In this document: piece by piece, positions 16,166 to 24,726 of the stretch
Numbering within the stretch: the stretch's first letter is position 1
How the letters are laid out: every line of letters starts with the position of its first letter
Assembly (NCBI RefSeq): GCF_018598585.1
Contig: NZ_JAHESD010000008.1
Coordinates: 1-64,000 of the forward strand
Source of the DNA: Chryseosolibacter indicum
GTDB taxonomy: Bacteria; Bacteroidota; Bacteroidia; Cytophagales; Cyclobacteriaceae
DNA: 64,000 bases
Direction: 5' to 3'
Position numbers and translations under genes: made by a program
The notes under the pieces: generated by a model
Told to the model about the DNA's origin: nothing
The model's input: only the letters and a program-made list of their open reading frames with translations
Database searches by the model: none

Positions 16166-18049
16166 ATGAGTGACCAGATTCTTCATGAGTGCGGAATAGC
16201 CATGATCCGCCTGCGTAAGCCTCTTTCTTATTACATCGAAAAATATGGTACTTCCTACGCCATGAATAAGATGTATATCCTGATGGAAAAACAACACAAC
16301 AGGGGACAAGATGGGGCAGGTATCGCCAATATTAAAATAGACGTAGAGCCTGGACGCCGATATATCAGCAGATATCGTTCTATAAAAGCACAGCCAGTAG
16401 CTTCGCTGTTTAGAAAAATCGCCAAGAAATATAAGAAGGCTCAAAAGTACGGTAAGGATAAATTTAAGGATGCCCACTGGCTAAAGGAAAACGTTGCTTT
16501 TACTGGTGAACTTTGGTTAGGTCACTTAAGATATGGCACTCATGGTTTGAACAGCATTGAAAACGTTCACCCGTTTTTGCGTCAGAATAACTGGAGAAGT
16601 CGTAATCTGGTTATGGCTGGTAACTTCAACATGACAAATGTTGAAGAATTGTTTGACATCCTGGTTAACTTAGGCCAGCATCCAAAAGAGAAAGTAGACA
16701 CCGTAACAGTAATGGAAAAAATCGGTCACTTTCTTGATGAGGAAGTCCAAACGCTTTTCGAAAAATATAAAGACAAATATTCTAACAGGGAGATTTCCGA
16801 AATCATTGAAGATGAACTGGATTTTCATCGAATTCTAAAACGTGCTTGTAAGGATTTTGACGGTGGTTACACTATGGCGGGCTTAACAGGCTCTGGTTCC
16901 GCTTTTGTAGTTCGCGATCCTAATGGCATTAGGCCGGCTTATTATTACGCTGATGACGAAGTAGTGGTAGTTGCTTCTGAAAAACCAGCTATTAAAACCG
17001 CTTTTAATATAAACTATAACCAGATAGATGAAATAAAGCCGGGCCATGCATTGGTAATTACGAAAAGTGGTGAGTATTCAATGCAGCAGGTAATTAAGTC
17101 GGGTGAGAAGAAACCGTGTAGTTTTGAAAGGATTTACTTCTCAAGAGGTAATGATCCCGATATTTATCAGGAGAGAAAACAACTTGGCCGCCTGCTTGTT
17201 CCCCAAGTGCTTAAATCGATCAACTTTGATTTAAAAAATACTGTATTCTCGTACATTCCTAATACCGCGGAAACTGCTTTTTATGGTATGATGGCTGGAA
17301 TTGAAGATTATCTGATCAATAAACAGAAAGAAATTATTGTTGAAGGAAAACCTTCCGTTGACTCAGTAGAACAAATTATCTCCTTCCGACCACGTATTGA
17401 AAAGCTAGTTCTTAAAGACGTGAAGTTACGCACCTTCATTACTGATGATCAACATCGTGATGAAATGGTAGCTCATGTTTATGATACTACCTATGAAGTA
17501 ATTAATCGGGGGAAAGATACAATTGTCGTAATAGATGATTCAATCGTAAGAGGAACTACATTAGAGAAGAGCATTCTTAAAATGCTTGATCGCCTCGGCC
17601 CTAAGAAAATAGTTGTTGTCTCATCTGCTCCGCAGATTCGATTCCCGGATTGCTATGGTATTGATATGAGTAAGATGGGCGACTTTGTTGCTTTCAGAGC
17701 AATGACAGCACTGTTAAAGGAGAGAGGGTTGGATTACCTGTTAGGAGAGGTTTATGAGCGTTGTGTGAGAGCAAGAGGACATCAAAGCCAGCAGAACTAT
17801 GTGAAGCAGTTATATGAGCAATTTACAGATGAAGAAATCTCTGCAAAGATTTCGGAGATTGTTAAACCTGCTGATATGAATGCGGAACTTCAGGTTGTAT
17901 TCCAAACAGTAGAAAACCTTCATAAGGCTTGTCCTAATCATAAAGGTGATTGGTACTTCACAGGTAATTACCCTACCCCTGGTGGCATGAAGGTAGTAAA
18001 CCGCTCGTATGTTAATTACATGGAAGGAAAGCTGGTAAGAGCCTACTAA
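16166..18049 (+). CDS. PurF-like amidophosphoribosyltransferase
   Basis: A class II glutamine amidotransferase joined to a phosphoribosyltransferase domain, the PurF architecture, which makes phosphoribosylamine from PRPP and glutamine. The candidate nucleophile is Cys9 in HECGIAMI, which would need removal of eight residues to become N-terminal. The PRPP loop is VVIDDSIVRGTTLEK. At 627 residues it is over 100 longer than typical PurF. Extra length is visible in a Lys-rich insert at about 75-105 and in the C-terminal part. From memory Bacteroidota often carry such a long form besides a standard PurF. Whether this one serves purine synthesis cannot be judged from context. Confidence 0.85.
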   Translation: MSDQILHECGIAMIRLRKPLSYYIEKYGTSYAMNKMYILMEKQHNRGQDGAGIANIKIDVEPGRRYISRYRSIKAQPVASLFRKIAKKYKKAQKYGKDKFKDAHWLKENVAFTGELWLGHLRYGTHGLNSIENVHPFLRQNNWRSRNLVMAGNFNMTNVEELFDILVNLGQHPKEKVDTVTVMEKIGHFLDEEVQTLFEKYKDKYSNREISEIIEDELDFHRILKRACKDFDGGYTMAGLTGSGSAFVVRDPNGIRPAYYYADDEVVVVASEKPAIKTAFNINYNQIDEIKPGHALVITKSGEYSMQQVIKSGEKKPCSFERIYFSRGNDPDIYQERKQLGRLLVPQVLKSINFDLKNTVFSYIPNTAETAFYGMMAGIEDYLINKQKEIIVEGKPSVDSVEQIISFRPRIEKLVLKDVKLRTFITDDQHRDEMVAHVYDTTYEVINRGKDTIVVIDDSIVRGTTLEKSILKMLDRLGPKKIVVVSSAPQIRFPDCYGIDMSKMGDFVAFRAMTALLKERGLDYLLGEVYERCVRARGHQSQQNYVKQLYEQFTDEEISAKISEIVKPADMNAELQVVFQTVENLHKACPNHKGDWYFTGNYPTPGGMKVVNRSYVNYMEGKLVRAY

Positions 18050-18095
18050 ACTGCGGTTAATAAGGCGTTACCATTTTCTAATTATTCTTTTAGTA

Positions 18096-18140
18096 TTGCC
18101 CTTTGTTATTGGTTTCCATATTTTCGGTAAACATTTACCG
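18096..18140 (+). promoter_or_regulatory. promoter with overlapping palindrome before the EVE gene
   Basis: TTG (18096-18098), 20 bases, then TATTTTCG (18119-18126) resembles the Bacteroidota promoter with one mismatch. A perfect 16-bp palindrome, CGGTAAACATTTACCG (18125-18140), overlaps the end of the -7 element and stops 5 bases before the ATG, the right place for a repressor operator. It could also form a small hairpin in the mRNA. Confidence 0.45.
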
Positions 18141-18145
18141 ACAAT

Positions 18146-18550
18146 ATGAACTATTGGCTAGTTAAAACAGAACCAGATACTTTTTCGTGGGATGATCTTG
18201 TACGAGACAAGAAAACAGTATGGGACGGCGTCAGAAATTTTCAGGCTCGTAGTCATCTCAAAGCGATGGAACAAGGTGATCTTGTCTTCATTTATCATAC
18301 AGGAGATGAAAAGGCTATAATAGGGATTAGTACGGTGTTAAAAGCAGGATATCCAGAGCCGGCTGATAACGAATGGATAGCTGTTGATCTTGCTCCTAAG
18401 CAAAAATTAAAAAATCCTGTTACTCTTGCACAAATAAAATCAGACAAGCGTTTAAGTAACATGGTGCTGGTACGTGCTTCCCGTCTCTCTGTTCAACCTG
18501 TAAGACCAGAAGAGTTCGATATCGTTGTTGCCCTTAGCGAAGAAAAATAA
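18146..18550 (+). CDS. EVE domain-containing protein
   Basis: A 134-residue single-domain protein of the EVE family (PUA/YTH-like fold). Members bind modified bases in DNA or RNA. Characteristic pieces are MNYWLVKTEPDTFSWDDL at the N-terminus, WDGVRNFQARSHL, and GDLVFIYHTG. It is a short complete domain of normal length. The next gene starts one base after its stop codon. A palindrome lies between promoter and start, suggesting repressor control. Confidence 0.92.
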   Translation: MNYWLVKTEPDTFSWDDLVRDKKTVWDGVRNFQARSHLKAMEQGDLVFIYHTGDEKAIIGISTVLKAGYPEPADNEWIAVDLAPKQKLKNPVTLAQIKSDKRLSNMVLVRASRLSVQPVRPEEFDIVVALSEEK

Positions 18551-18551
18551 C

Positions 18552-20168
18552 ATGAGAAATTTGTTCCTTTATATTATTCGTAGAAATGCGGGTATTCTTT
18601 GTGCTTTACTTTTTGTGTTTGTATCCTTTTCATTAAAGGCTCAAATCTTTCAGACGCAACGCTATGAGAAAAAGCACAAAGGGAGTGATGAGTATTACCA
18701 TTTAATATCACTGAAGGAAACAGGATTAGCGCTATTGCGTGAACGTGACAAATACGAAGGTAACAAAAGGTTATGGGAGATTACCATACTCGATACTGCT
18801 TTGCATGAAAAGAAAAGTGTTGAGTATTACATTGAAGAGCGATTTCCAATGGTAGGATATGAAGTTGCTCCCCAGCGGCTTTATATGTTGTATCGTACTG
18901 GAGAAAATTCGCGAAATAGCTTTCGGTTAATTGAAATAGACACAGATAATGGTGTTGAAATAAGCCGCCATGAAATTAAGCCTGAAGTTGATTTTAAAAT
19001 AACTCATTTTATTAAGGTAGGCCTAAGTGTTGCGCTTGGGGGATACGTTAGCGATGAGCCGGCAATTCTGTTGTACCACCTCAATGATAAAAACATTAAA
19101 GTTGTTCCCGGATTTTTTCAGAAGGATAATCAGCTGGTGGATTTAAGAGCTAACCAGAATCAGACTTTTAACACTGTGCTTATTGATAGAATTTCCAGGG
19201 CTGAGCAGAAGGTGGTCTTCAAAACTTTTGATGAGTCAGGAAAGCTGCTGTTAGATGATGTTGTTGCTATTGATAATAATCATTCTTTACAAGCAAACAT
19301 CAGTAGTACATTGCAACGTGAAGAATTAATGGTTTTTGGTACTTGGGGCGACAGGCAAGGAAAGCAATCCTCTGGCTTCTTTTCACTTCCTGTTGATCCG
19401 TTTAGTGATCAGAAGATAAAGTATTTTCATTTAGGATCATTAGAGCATTTTCTGGATTACTTAAATCCTAAAAAAGCACAAAGAATAAAGGAAAATACAA
19501 AGAATGATGTTGAGGCGGGCAAGAAGCCGTCGTACGCTGCATACGTAATGCCTTATAAAATAGAAGAGCATAAAGATGGTTATCTCTTACTTGCTGAAGT
19601 TTACAACCCTGTAAATAATTCTAATCCCTATTATTCAACACCATTTGGTAACTCATACAATACAAATCCTTTTTATTATTATAATCCTTTTTGGCCGGCA
19701 TACTTTCCGGGTATGCGCACCTACCGACCTTATTACTTTAATAATAATAATGTCAAGAATTCAAATGAGGTAAAAACGCTATCAAGTGTTGTTTTGGCTT
19801 TTGATGGCAAAGGCGATCTTATTTGGGATCAAAGTATTAAATTAGATGATATAGAAAAGCCATCTTTAGAACAAGTTGCCGACTACTACTATGACGGATC
19901 TGCTTTATCTTTAGTATATAAAAAGGAATCGGAGTTGAAATTTAAATCAGTCAATTTCAGTGATGGAAGTGTTTCGGAGGCTGTAGAGAAAATCAAATTA
20001 AATGATCCATTGGATGAAATACGTAGTGAGAAGGAAAGTGAAGGCGGACTCATGCATTGGGTTAATAATACTTTCTTTATTTGGGGATATCAAACAATAC
20101 GCAATCAAAGCAATAAAGATGACCGGGTTAGGGACGTCTTTTATATCAATAAAGTGGTTGTCAGATAG
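18552..20168 (+). CDS. secreted protein of unknown function, paralog 1
   Basis: I do not recognise the family. The start is set at the ATG one base after the EVE gene; it gives an N-terminal hydrophobic signal (IIRRNAGILCALLFVFVSFSLKAQ) with probable cleavage after Ala-Gln or nearby. The mature part (about 510 residues) has recurring beta-strand-like stretches and a Tyr/Asn/Pro-rich low-complexity loop at about 360-400. The protein ends in RDVFYINKVVVR. It is paralogous to the next gene: similar opening (QTQRYEKKH and QPRRFEIPI), the same GGYV/GGYYNKVPI region, and a similar ending. It is probably exported to the periplasm or cell surface. Confidence 0.8.
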   Translation: MRNLFLYIIRRNAGILCALLFVFVSFSLKAQIFQTQRYEKKHKGSDEYYHLISLKETGLALLRERDKYEGNKRLWEITILDTALHEKKSVEYYIEERFPMVGYEVAPQRLYMLYRTGENSRNSFRLIEIDTDNGVEISRHEIKPEVDFKITHFIKVGLSVALGGYVSDEPAILLYHLNDKNIKVVPGFFQKDNQLVDLRANQNQTFNTVLIDRISRAEQKVVFKTFDESGKLLLDDVVAIDNNHSLQANISSTLQREELMVFGTWGDRQGKQSSGFFSLPVDPFSDQKIKYFHLGSLEHFLDYLNPKKAQRIKENTKNDVEAGKKPSYAAYVMPYKIEEHKDGYLLLAEVYNPVNNSNPYYSTPFGNSYNTNPFYYYNPFWPAYFPGMRTYRPYYFNNNNVKNSNEVKTLSSVVLAFDGKGDLIWDQSIKLDDIEKPSLEQVADYYYDGSALSLVYKKESELKFKSVNFSDGSVSEAVEKIKLNDPLDEIRSEKESEGGLMHWVNNTFFIWGYQTIRNQSNKDDRVRDVFYINKVVVR

Positions 20169-21675
20169 GGTAATCCTTTCTGTACTGCTCACACTTCTGC
20201 TTTTCTTATCTGCAGATGTGAGGGCACAAGTACTACAACCAAGAAGATTTGAAATACCTATCGGCCAAAATGAAACTAACTTTGAAATCATTCCCGCCCA
20301 AGACGAAGGTTTGTTTCTTTACAGGGCCTTTACTGGTACAAGAAGCGGTCAGTTGCATCTCATTCATTTGGATACTGCGTTTGCTGAAAAATGGAGTGGG
20401 TTCTTACCAGTTGAGAAGAACTATTTTGTAATTGGCAAGAAAGCCTATAATAGTCAACTCTATCTTCTGCTGCGCTATAAGGATTACAGTAAAAATGATT
20501 TCATACTTATAATCGTAGATGGGGCCACAGGGAATTATACAAGACGCATTATTAAAGGATATATTCCCTTTTCACCGACGGAATTTCAAGTGGCACGTGC
20601 AGCTGTTCTTATAGGAGGATATTATAATAAAGTACCAATTGTTCTTCACTTCTCTTTGGCTAATTTTCAATCAAGAGTGTTGCCAGGAATTTTTAATGAA
20701 TCAGGAGAACTAAACCAAATACGCGTAAATGAAGATGGTAACTTTGATGTGCTTATCAGCGCACTTAATTTCCAGAAACAGCGAACACTTTGGGTTAAGA
20801 ATTATGATGTACAGGGAAATCTGTTACGCAATTTTACATTAGATGTTCAGGACAACAGGCATTTGATCTTTGGACGATCGTTAAAAGCAACCAATGATAT
20901 TCAGATCATTGCGGGAGTTTATGGAAGCCGGTCTGCTGAGTTTTCAAGAGGGATATTTATTGCAAGCATTGATCCTTCGGGTTTGCAGAAAATACGATAT
21001 TATAATTTTGGCGACCTTGAGAACTTCTTTAAGTACATGAAGGCAAAGCGCGAAAAAAGAGTTAAAGACAGAATAGAAAGAAGAAAAATTAAGGGGAAGA
21101 AAATCAAGTTTAACTACCGGTTTCTGGTTCATGAATTAGTGTCCTATAAAGATCAATTTGTACTATTAGGAGAGGCGTTTTATCCTAAATATTCTAGTGT
21201 TTCGCCTTATGGTAGTTTCTTCTCTCCTATTGGCAGACCTGCCAATGGTATGATTCAAAATGGAAGAATCTTTGAAGGCTACTTTTATACTCATGCTGTT
21301 GTCATGGGCTTTACTCCAGAAGGCAACTTGTTATGGGATAATAGCTTTGAGATTAATGATGTACGAACATTTACCTTAGAGCAATTTGTTAAGCTGGATG
21401 TTGACAACGATGAAATAGCCTTGTTATATCTATATGAAAATCAGCTACGCACAAAACTCATTAGAGATAATGATGTAATTGAAGGAAAAACAACAGATCC
21501 TATTATAACAGGGTCAGTGAATGACGTTGTCAAGAAAAGTGGTTCTACCAACAAGCTGGAATATTGGTATAGTGAATACCTATATGCCTATGGCGTTCAG
21601 GAGATTGAAAGCCAGGTAAAGGGACAGCGAAACAAAAGAGTTTTTTATATTAATAAAGTCAAGCATGTTGATTAA
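20119..21675 (+). CDS. secreted protein of unknown function, paralog 2
   Basis: Unrecognised family. The protein resembles the preceding one along its length and ends in KRVFYINKVKHVD. The reading frame opens far inside the previous gene. The ATG at 20119 (50-base overlap) gives MTGLGTSFISIKW followed by a signal peptide (LSVLLTLLLFLSADVRAQ); a TTG at 20155 would shorten the overlap to 14 bases. A basic stretch rich in Lys/Arg is seen at about residues 302-330 (KRVKDRIERRKIKGKK). The tandem duplication with overlapping coding suggests co-translation and perhaps joint function. Confidence 0.75.
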   Translation: MTGLGTSFISIKWLSDRVILSVLLTLLLFLSADVRAQVLQPRRFEIPIGQNETNFEIIPAQDEGLFLYRAFTGTRSGQLHLIHLDTAFAEKWSGFLPVEKNYFVIGKKAYNSQLYLLLRYKDYSKNDFILIIVDGATGNYTRRIIKGYIPFSPTEFQVARAAVLIGGYYNKVPIVLHFSLANFQSRVLPGIFNESGELNQIRVNEDGNFDVLISALNFQKQRTLWVKNYDVQGNLLRNFTLDVQDNRHLIFGRSLKATNDIQIIAGVYGSRSAEFSRGIFIASIDPSGLQKIRYYNFGDLENFFKYMKAKREKRVKDRIERRKIKGKKIKFNYRFLVHELVSYKDQFVLLGEAFYPKYSSVSPYGSFFSPIGRPANGMIQNGRIFEGYFYTHAVVMGFTPEGNLLWDNSFEINDVRTFTLEQFVKLDVDNDEIALLYLYENQLRTKLIRDNDVIEGKTTDPIITGSVNDVVKKSGSTNKLEYWYSEYLYAYGVQEIESQVKGQRNKRVFYINKVKHVD

Positions 21676-21721
21676 TCCTGTTTAAAATTCAGAATAAGCG
21701 GATATTAGCATTTTCAATGAA

Positions 21722-21751
21722 TTGTCTCATTTTGAATTATTCCTATATTTG
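21722..21751 (+). promoter_or_regulatory. pyrR-pyrB promoter
   Basis: TTG (21722-21724), 19 bases, then TATATTTG (21744-21751): an exact match to the Bacteroidota primary sigma consensus. The pyrR ATG is only 12 bases beyond, so the 5' untranslated region would be a few bases long, with no room for a PyrR-binding attenuator. Confidence 0.7.
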
Positions 21752-21763
21752 TGCCTGCAAAGT

Positions 21764-22306
21764 ATGCAGAAGAAACTCATCTTAGATTCCGATCTCCTCA
21801 ATATCACGATAAATCGCCTTTGCCAGCAATTAATTGAAAATCATGATGATTTCTCAGATACGGTTATAATTGGTATGCAGCCAAGGGGTATTCATCTTGC
21901 GGAAGCAATACATAAAACGCTGGAGAAGAATATAAAGCAGTCCATCCCATTGGGTTATTTAGATGCTACTTTTCACAGGGATGACTTTCGCAGAAGGGAC
22001 GTGCCGGCAAAAGCTAGTGAAAGTAGGATTCCTTTTATTATTGAGGGTAAGCGTGTGGTTTTAGTAGATGACGTTCTTTTTACAGGAAGAACAATAAGAG
22101 CGGCATTAGATGCGCTTATTACGTTCGGAAGACCATCTAAAGTTGAGCTTCTGGTGCTTATAGATAGAAAGTACAATAGGGAGCTTCCAATTGAGGCCGA
22201 TTACGTAGGAAAAGTAGTAAATACAATTGCTTCTCAGCGCATATTGGTTGAATTACAGGCTCAAGGACACAAACAAAATAAAATCTGGTTGATCAATAAG
22301 GATTAA
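21764..22306 (+). CDS. pyrR: PyrR-type uracil phosphoribosyltransferase/regulator
   Basis: 180 residues from the ATG giving MQKKLILDSDLLNITINRL; earlier in-frame starts lie inside the promoter. The PRPP-binding loop VVLVDDVLFTGRTIRAALDAL is typical, as are GMQPRGIHLA and the C-terminal DYVGK segment. PyrR binds pyr mRNA or acts as a uracil phosphoribosyltransferase. It precedes pyrB by 3 bases, an operon pair of pyrimidine synthesis. No attenuator is visible upstream, so here it may act enzymatically or elsewhere. Confidence 0.93.
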   Translation: MQKKLILDSDLLNITINRLCQQLIENHDDFSDTVIIGMQPRGIHLAEAIHKTLEKNIKQSIPLGYLDATFHRDDFRRRDVPAKASESRIPFIIEGKRVVLVDDVLFTGRTIRAALDALITFGRPSKVELLVLIDRKYNRELPIEADYVGKVVNTIASQRILVELQAQGHKQNKIWLINKD

Positions 22307-22309
22307 GCT

Positions 22310-23233
22310 ATGTCTAAATTAAGTCAAAAACACCTGCTTGGAATTAAAGACATCACCAGGGAAGACATAGAACTTATTTTTGAAACAGCTGATACTTTTA
22401 AAGAAGTAATAAACCGTCCGATAAAGAAGGTCCCATCTCTTCGCGATGTTACCATAGCCAACATATTTTTCGAAAATTCTACCAGAACGAGGCTTTCATT
22501 TGAGCTTGCTGAAAAAAGATTATCAGCCGATGTAGTAAACTTTTCAGCATCTAACAGTTCTGTTAAAAAAGGAGAAACACTTTTAGATACCGTTAACAAT
22601 ATCCTTGCAATGAAGGTAGATATGGTGGTGATGAGGCATGCTAGTCCTGGAGCACCATACTACTTGGCAAAGCACATTAATGCAAATATTGTAAACGCAG
22701 GTGATGGTACCCATGAACATCCAACGCAGGCATTACTCGATACTTTTTCTATTCGTGAAAAACTAGGCGATGTGGCAGGAAAAAAGGTTGCGATTATTGG
22801 AGATATCCTTCATTCGCGAGTGGCTTTGTCTAACATTTTCGCACTTCAAAAACTAGGGGCAAAGGTAATGGTGTGTGGTCCTCCAACGCTGCTTCCTAAA
22901 TTTATAGGGCAACTTGGGGTGCAGGTTGAGCTTGATGTAATGAAAGCACTCCAATGGTGTGATGTTGCAAATGTTCTCAGAATTCAGCTTGAACGACAGC
23001 AAATAAAATACTTTCCCTCACTCAGAGAATATTCTCTGTATTACGGCATTAATAAAAAGATGCTTGATAATCTTAAAAAGCAGATCGTTATCATGCATCC
23101 CGGGCCAATAAACAGGGGTGTAGAACTAACAAGTGATGCTGCTGATTCATCTCACTCCATTATTCTTGATCAGGTTGAGAACGGAGTTGCGGTGAGGATG
23201 GCGGTATTATATCTCCTTGCAGGCGCAGCATAG
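22310..23233 (+). CDS. pyrB: aspartate carbamoyltransferase catalytic subunit
   Basis: Condenses carbamoyl phosphate with aspartate, the first committed step of pyrimidine synthesis. It has 307 residues. Carbamoyl phosphate site FFENSTRTRLSFELAEKRL, the SSVKKGET loop, HPTQALLD and HPGPINRGVE are all intact. It follows pyrR by 3 bases; no pyrI regulatory subunit gene is adjacent. A GC-containing hairpin follows 19 bases after the stop codon. Confidence 0.97.
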   Translation: MSKLSQKHLLGIKDITREDIELIFETADTFKEVINRPIKKVPSLRDVTIANIFFENSTRTRLSFELAEKRLSADVVNFSASNSSVKKGETLLDTVNNILAMKVDMVVMRHASPGAPYYLAKHINANIVNAGDGTHEHPTQALLDTFSIREKLGDVAGKKVAIIGDILHSRVALSNIFALQKLGAKVMVCGPPTLLPKFIGQLGVQVELDVMKALQWCDVANVLRIQLERQQIKYFPSLREYSLYYGINKKMLDNLKKQIVIMHPGPINRGVELTSDAADSSHSIILDQVENGVAVRMAVLYLLAGAA

Positions 23234-23252
23234 TTACCTCTAATTATAATTT

Positions 23253-23294
23253 AAGGAGACCCTTTTCCTGATTGCCTCAAATTTTGGGCTCCTT
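23253..23294 (+). terminator. possible terminator after pyrB
   Basis: AAGGAG-a-CCC pairs with GGG-CTCCTT across a 23-base loop, followed by only a short T run. It is a weak intrinsic terminator candidate between pyrB and the cystathionine beta-synthase gene. Confidence 0.4.
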
Positions 23295-23335
23295 TAGGTC
23301 AGATTTTCTTAATTTTAACTCTCAATAAACTGGTT

Positions 23336-24709
23336 ATGATCTACGATTCGATAGTTGAAACTATAGGAAATACCCCTATAGTAAAATTAAACAACATTAC
23401 CCGGGGGATAAGAGGTACAGTATTGGCAAAAGTAGAATACTTCAATCCTGGAAATTCTACCAAAGACCGAATGGCCTTAAAGATGATTGAGGATGCAGAG
23501 AAGCAAGGTAAATTAAAACCAGGCGGAACAATTATCGAAGGTACTTCTGGTAACACAGGTATGGGGCTGGCGTTAACGGCCATTGCGAAAGGCTATAAGT
23601 GTATCTTTACAATGGCAGATAAGCAGTCACAGGAGAAAATTAATATTCTTAAAGCCGTGGGCGCAGAAGTTATCGTTTGTCCAACGAACGTTGAGCCAGA
23701 TGATCCAAGATCATATTATTCTGTAGCCAGAAAATTGAGCAAAGAGATTCCAAATTCTATTTATCCCAATCAGTACGACAATCCATCCAACGCACAGGCG
23801 CACTATGAAAGTACAGGGCCTGAAATTTGGAAACAGACGGAGGGAAGAATAACACATTATGTAGCAACAGTAGGAACAGGCGGGTCGATGTGTGGTACTG
23901 CTAAATACCTGAAGGAGCAGAACAAATCATTGATTACCGTTGGTATTGATACCTACGGATCTGTTTTTAAGAAGTATAAAGAGACCGGCATCTTTGATGA
24001 AAATGAGATATATCCTTATTTAACTGAAGGCTTTGGTGAAGATATCCTTCCTAAAAATGTTGACTTTGATACAATTGATTTATTTATCAAAGTGACAGAC
24101 AAAGATGGAGCAATTATGGCCCGTAAACTTTCTCGTGAAGAGGGATTGTTTGTAGGTTGGTCGAGTGGCTCAGCAGTACATGGCGCTTTGGAATACGCAC
24201 AAGATAATTTAAAGAAAGACGATGTAATGGTTATTCTGTTGCCAGACCATGGCACAAGGTATCTTGCTAAAGTATATAATGACCAATGGATGAAAGACCA
24301 TGGTTTTCTTGAAACCCGCACTTTTGCTTCTGCGAGAGATATCATAACACAACGTAACGGTAAGGATAGCTTACATACTGTACAACAATCAGCAAAAATT
24401 AGTGAAGCAATACAAGTGCTTAACCGTGAAGGGATAGATCAGATTCCTGTTACTGAAAATGGTCATTTTGTCGGTAGTGTAAGCTCAGCATCACTACTCG
24501 AAAAAATTATCCAGGATCCTAATATTCAGAATAAGGCAGTCGGCGAAATTATGGATAAGCCAATGTTATTTGTAGCACCAGATAGTACCTTAGATGTACT
24601 TTCTTCGCTGTTGAATAGGGATAATAAAGCAGTGCTTGTTCGTGATACAGATGAAAAAGTTCACATTATTACACAGCATGATGTTTTAAAGGCAATGGCC
24701 GCTCAGTAA
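23336..24709 (+). CDS. cystathionine beta-synthase
   Basis: PLP enzyme of fold type II with a C-terminal pair of CBS domains, 457 residues. Lys43 in NPGNSTKDRMALK should hold PLP; the phosphate cradle is TSGNTGMGLA, and TVGTGGSMCGTAKYL is the second glycine loop. CBS domains lie at about 335-395 and 398-457. This layout fits cystathionine beta-synthase (serine plus homocysteine) rather than a plain cysteine synthase, although the two are hard to separate by eye. The gene stands alone between pyrB and a TPR sensor. Confidence 0.88.
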   Translation: MIYDSIVETIGNTPIVKLNNITRGIRGTVLAKVEYFNPGNSTKDRMALKMIEDAEKQGKLKPGGTIIEGTSGNTGMGLALTAIAKGYKCIFTMADKQSQEKINILKAVGAEVIVCPTNVEPDDPRSYYSVARKLSKEIPNSIYPNQYDNPSNAQAHYESTGPEIWKQTEGRITHYVATVGTGGSMCGTAKYLKEQNKSLITVGIDTYGSVFKKYKETGIFDENEIYPYLTEGFGEDILPKNVDFDTIDLFIKVTDKDGAIMARKLSREEGLFVGWSSGSAVHGALEYAQDNLKKDDVMVILLPDHGTRYLAKVYNDQWMKDHGFLETRTFASARDIITQRNGKDSLHTVQQSAKISEAIQVLNREGIDQIPVTENGHFVGSVSSASLLEKIIQDPNIQNKAVGEIMDKPMLFVAPDSTLDVLSSLLNRDNKAVLVRDTDEKVHIITQHDVLKAMAAQ

Positions 24710-24726
24710 GGTTATTGCTTTGTATA

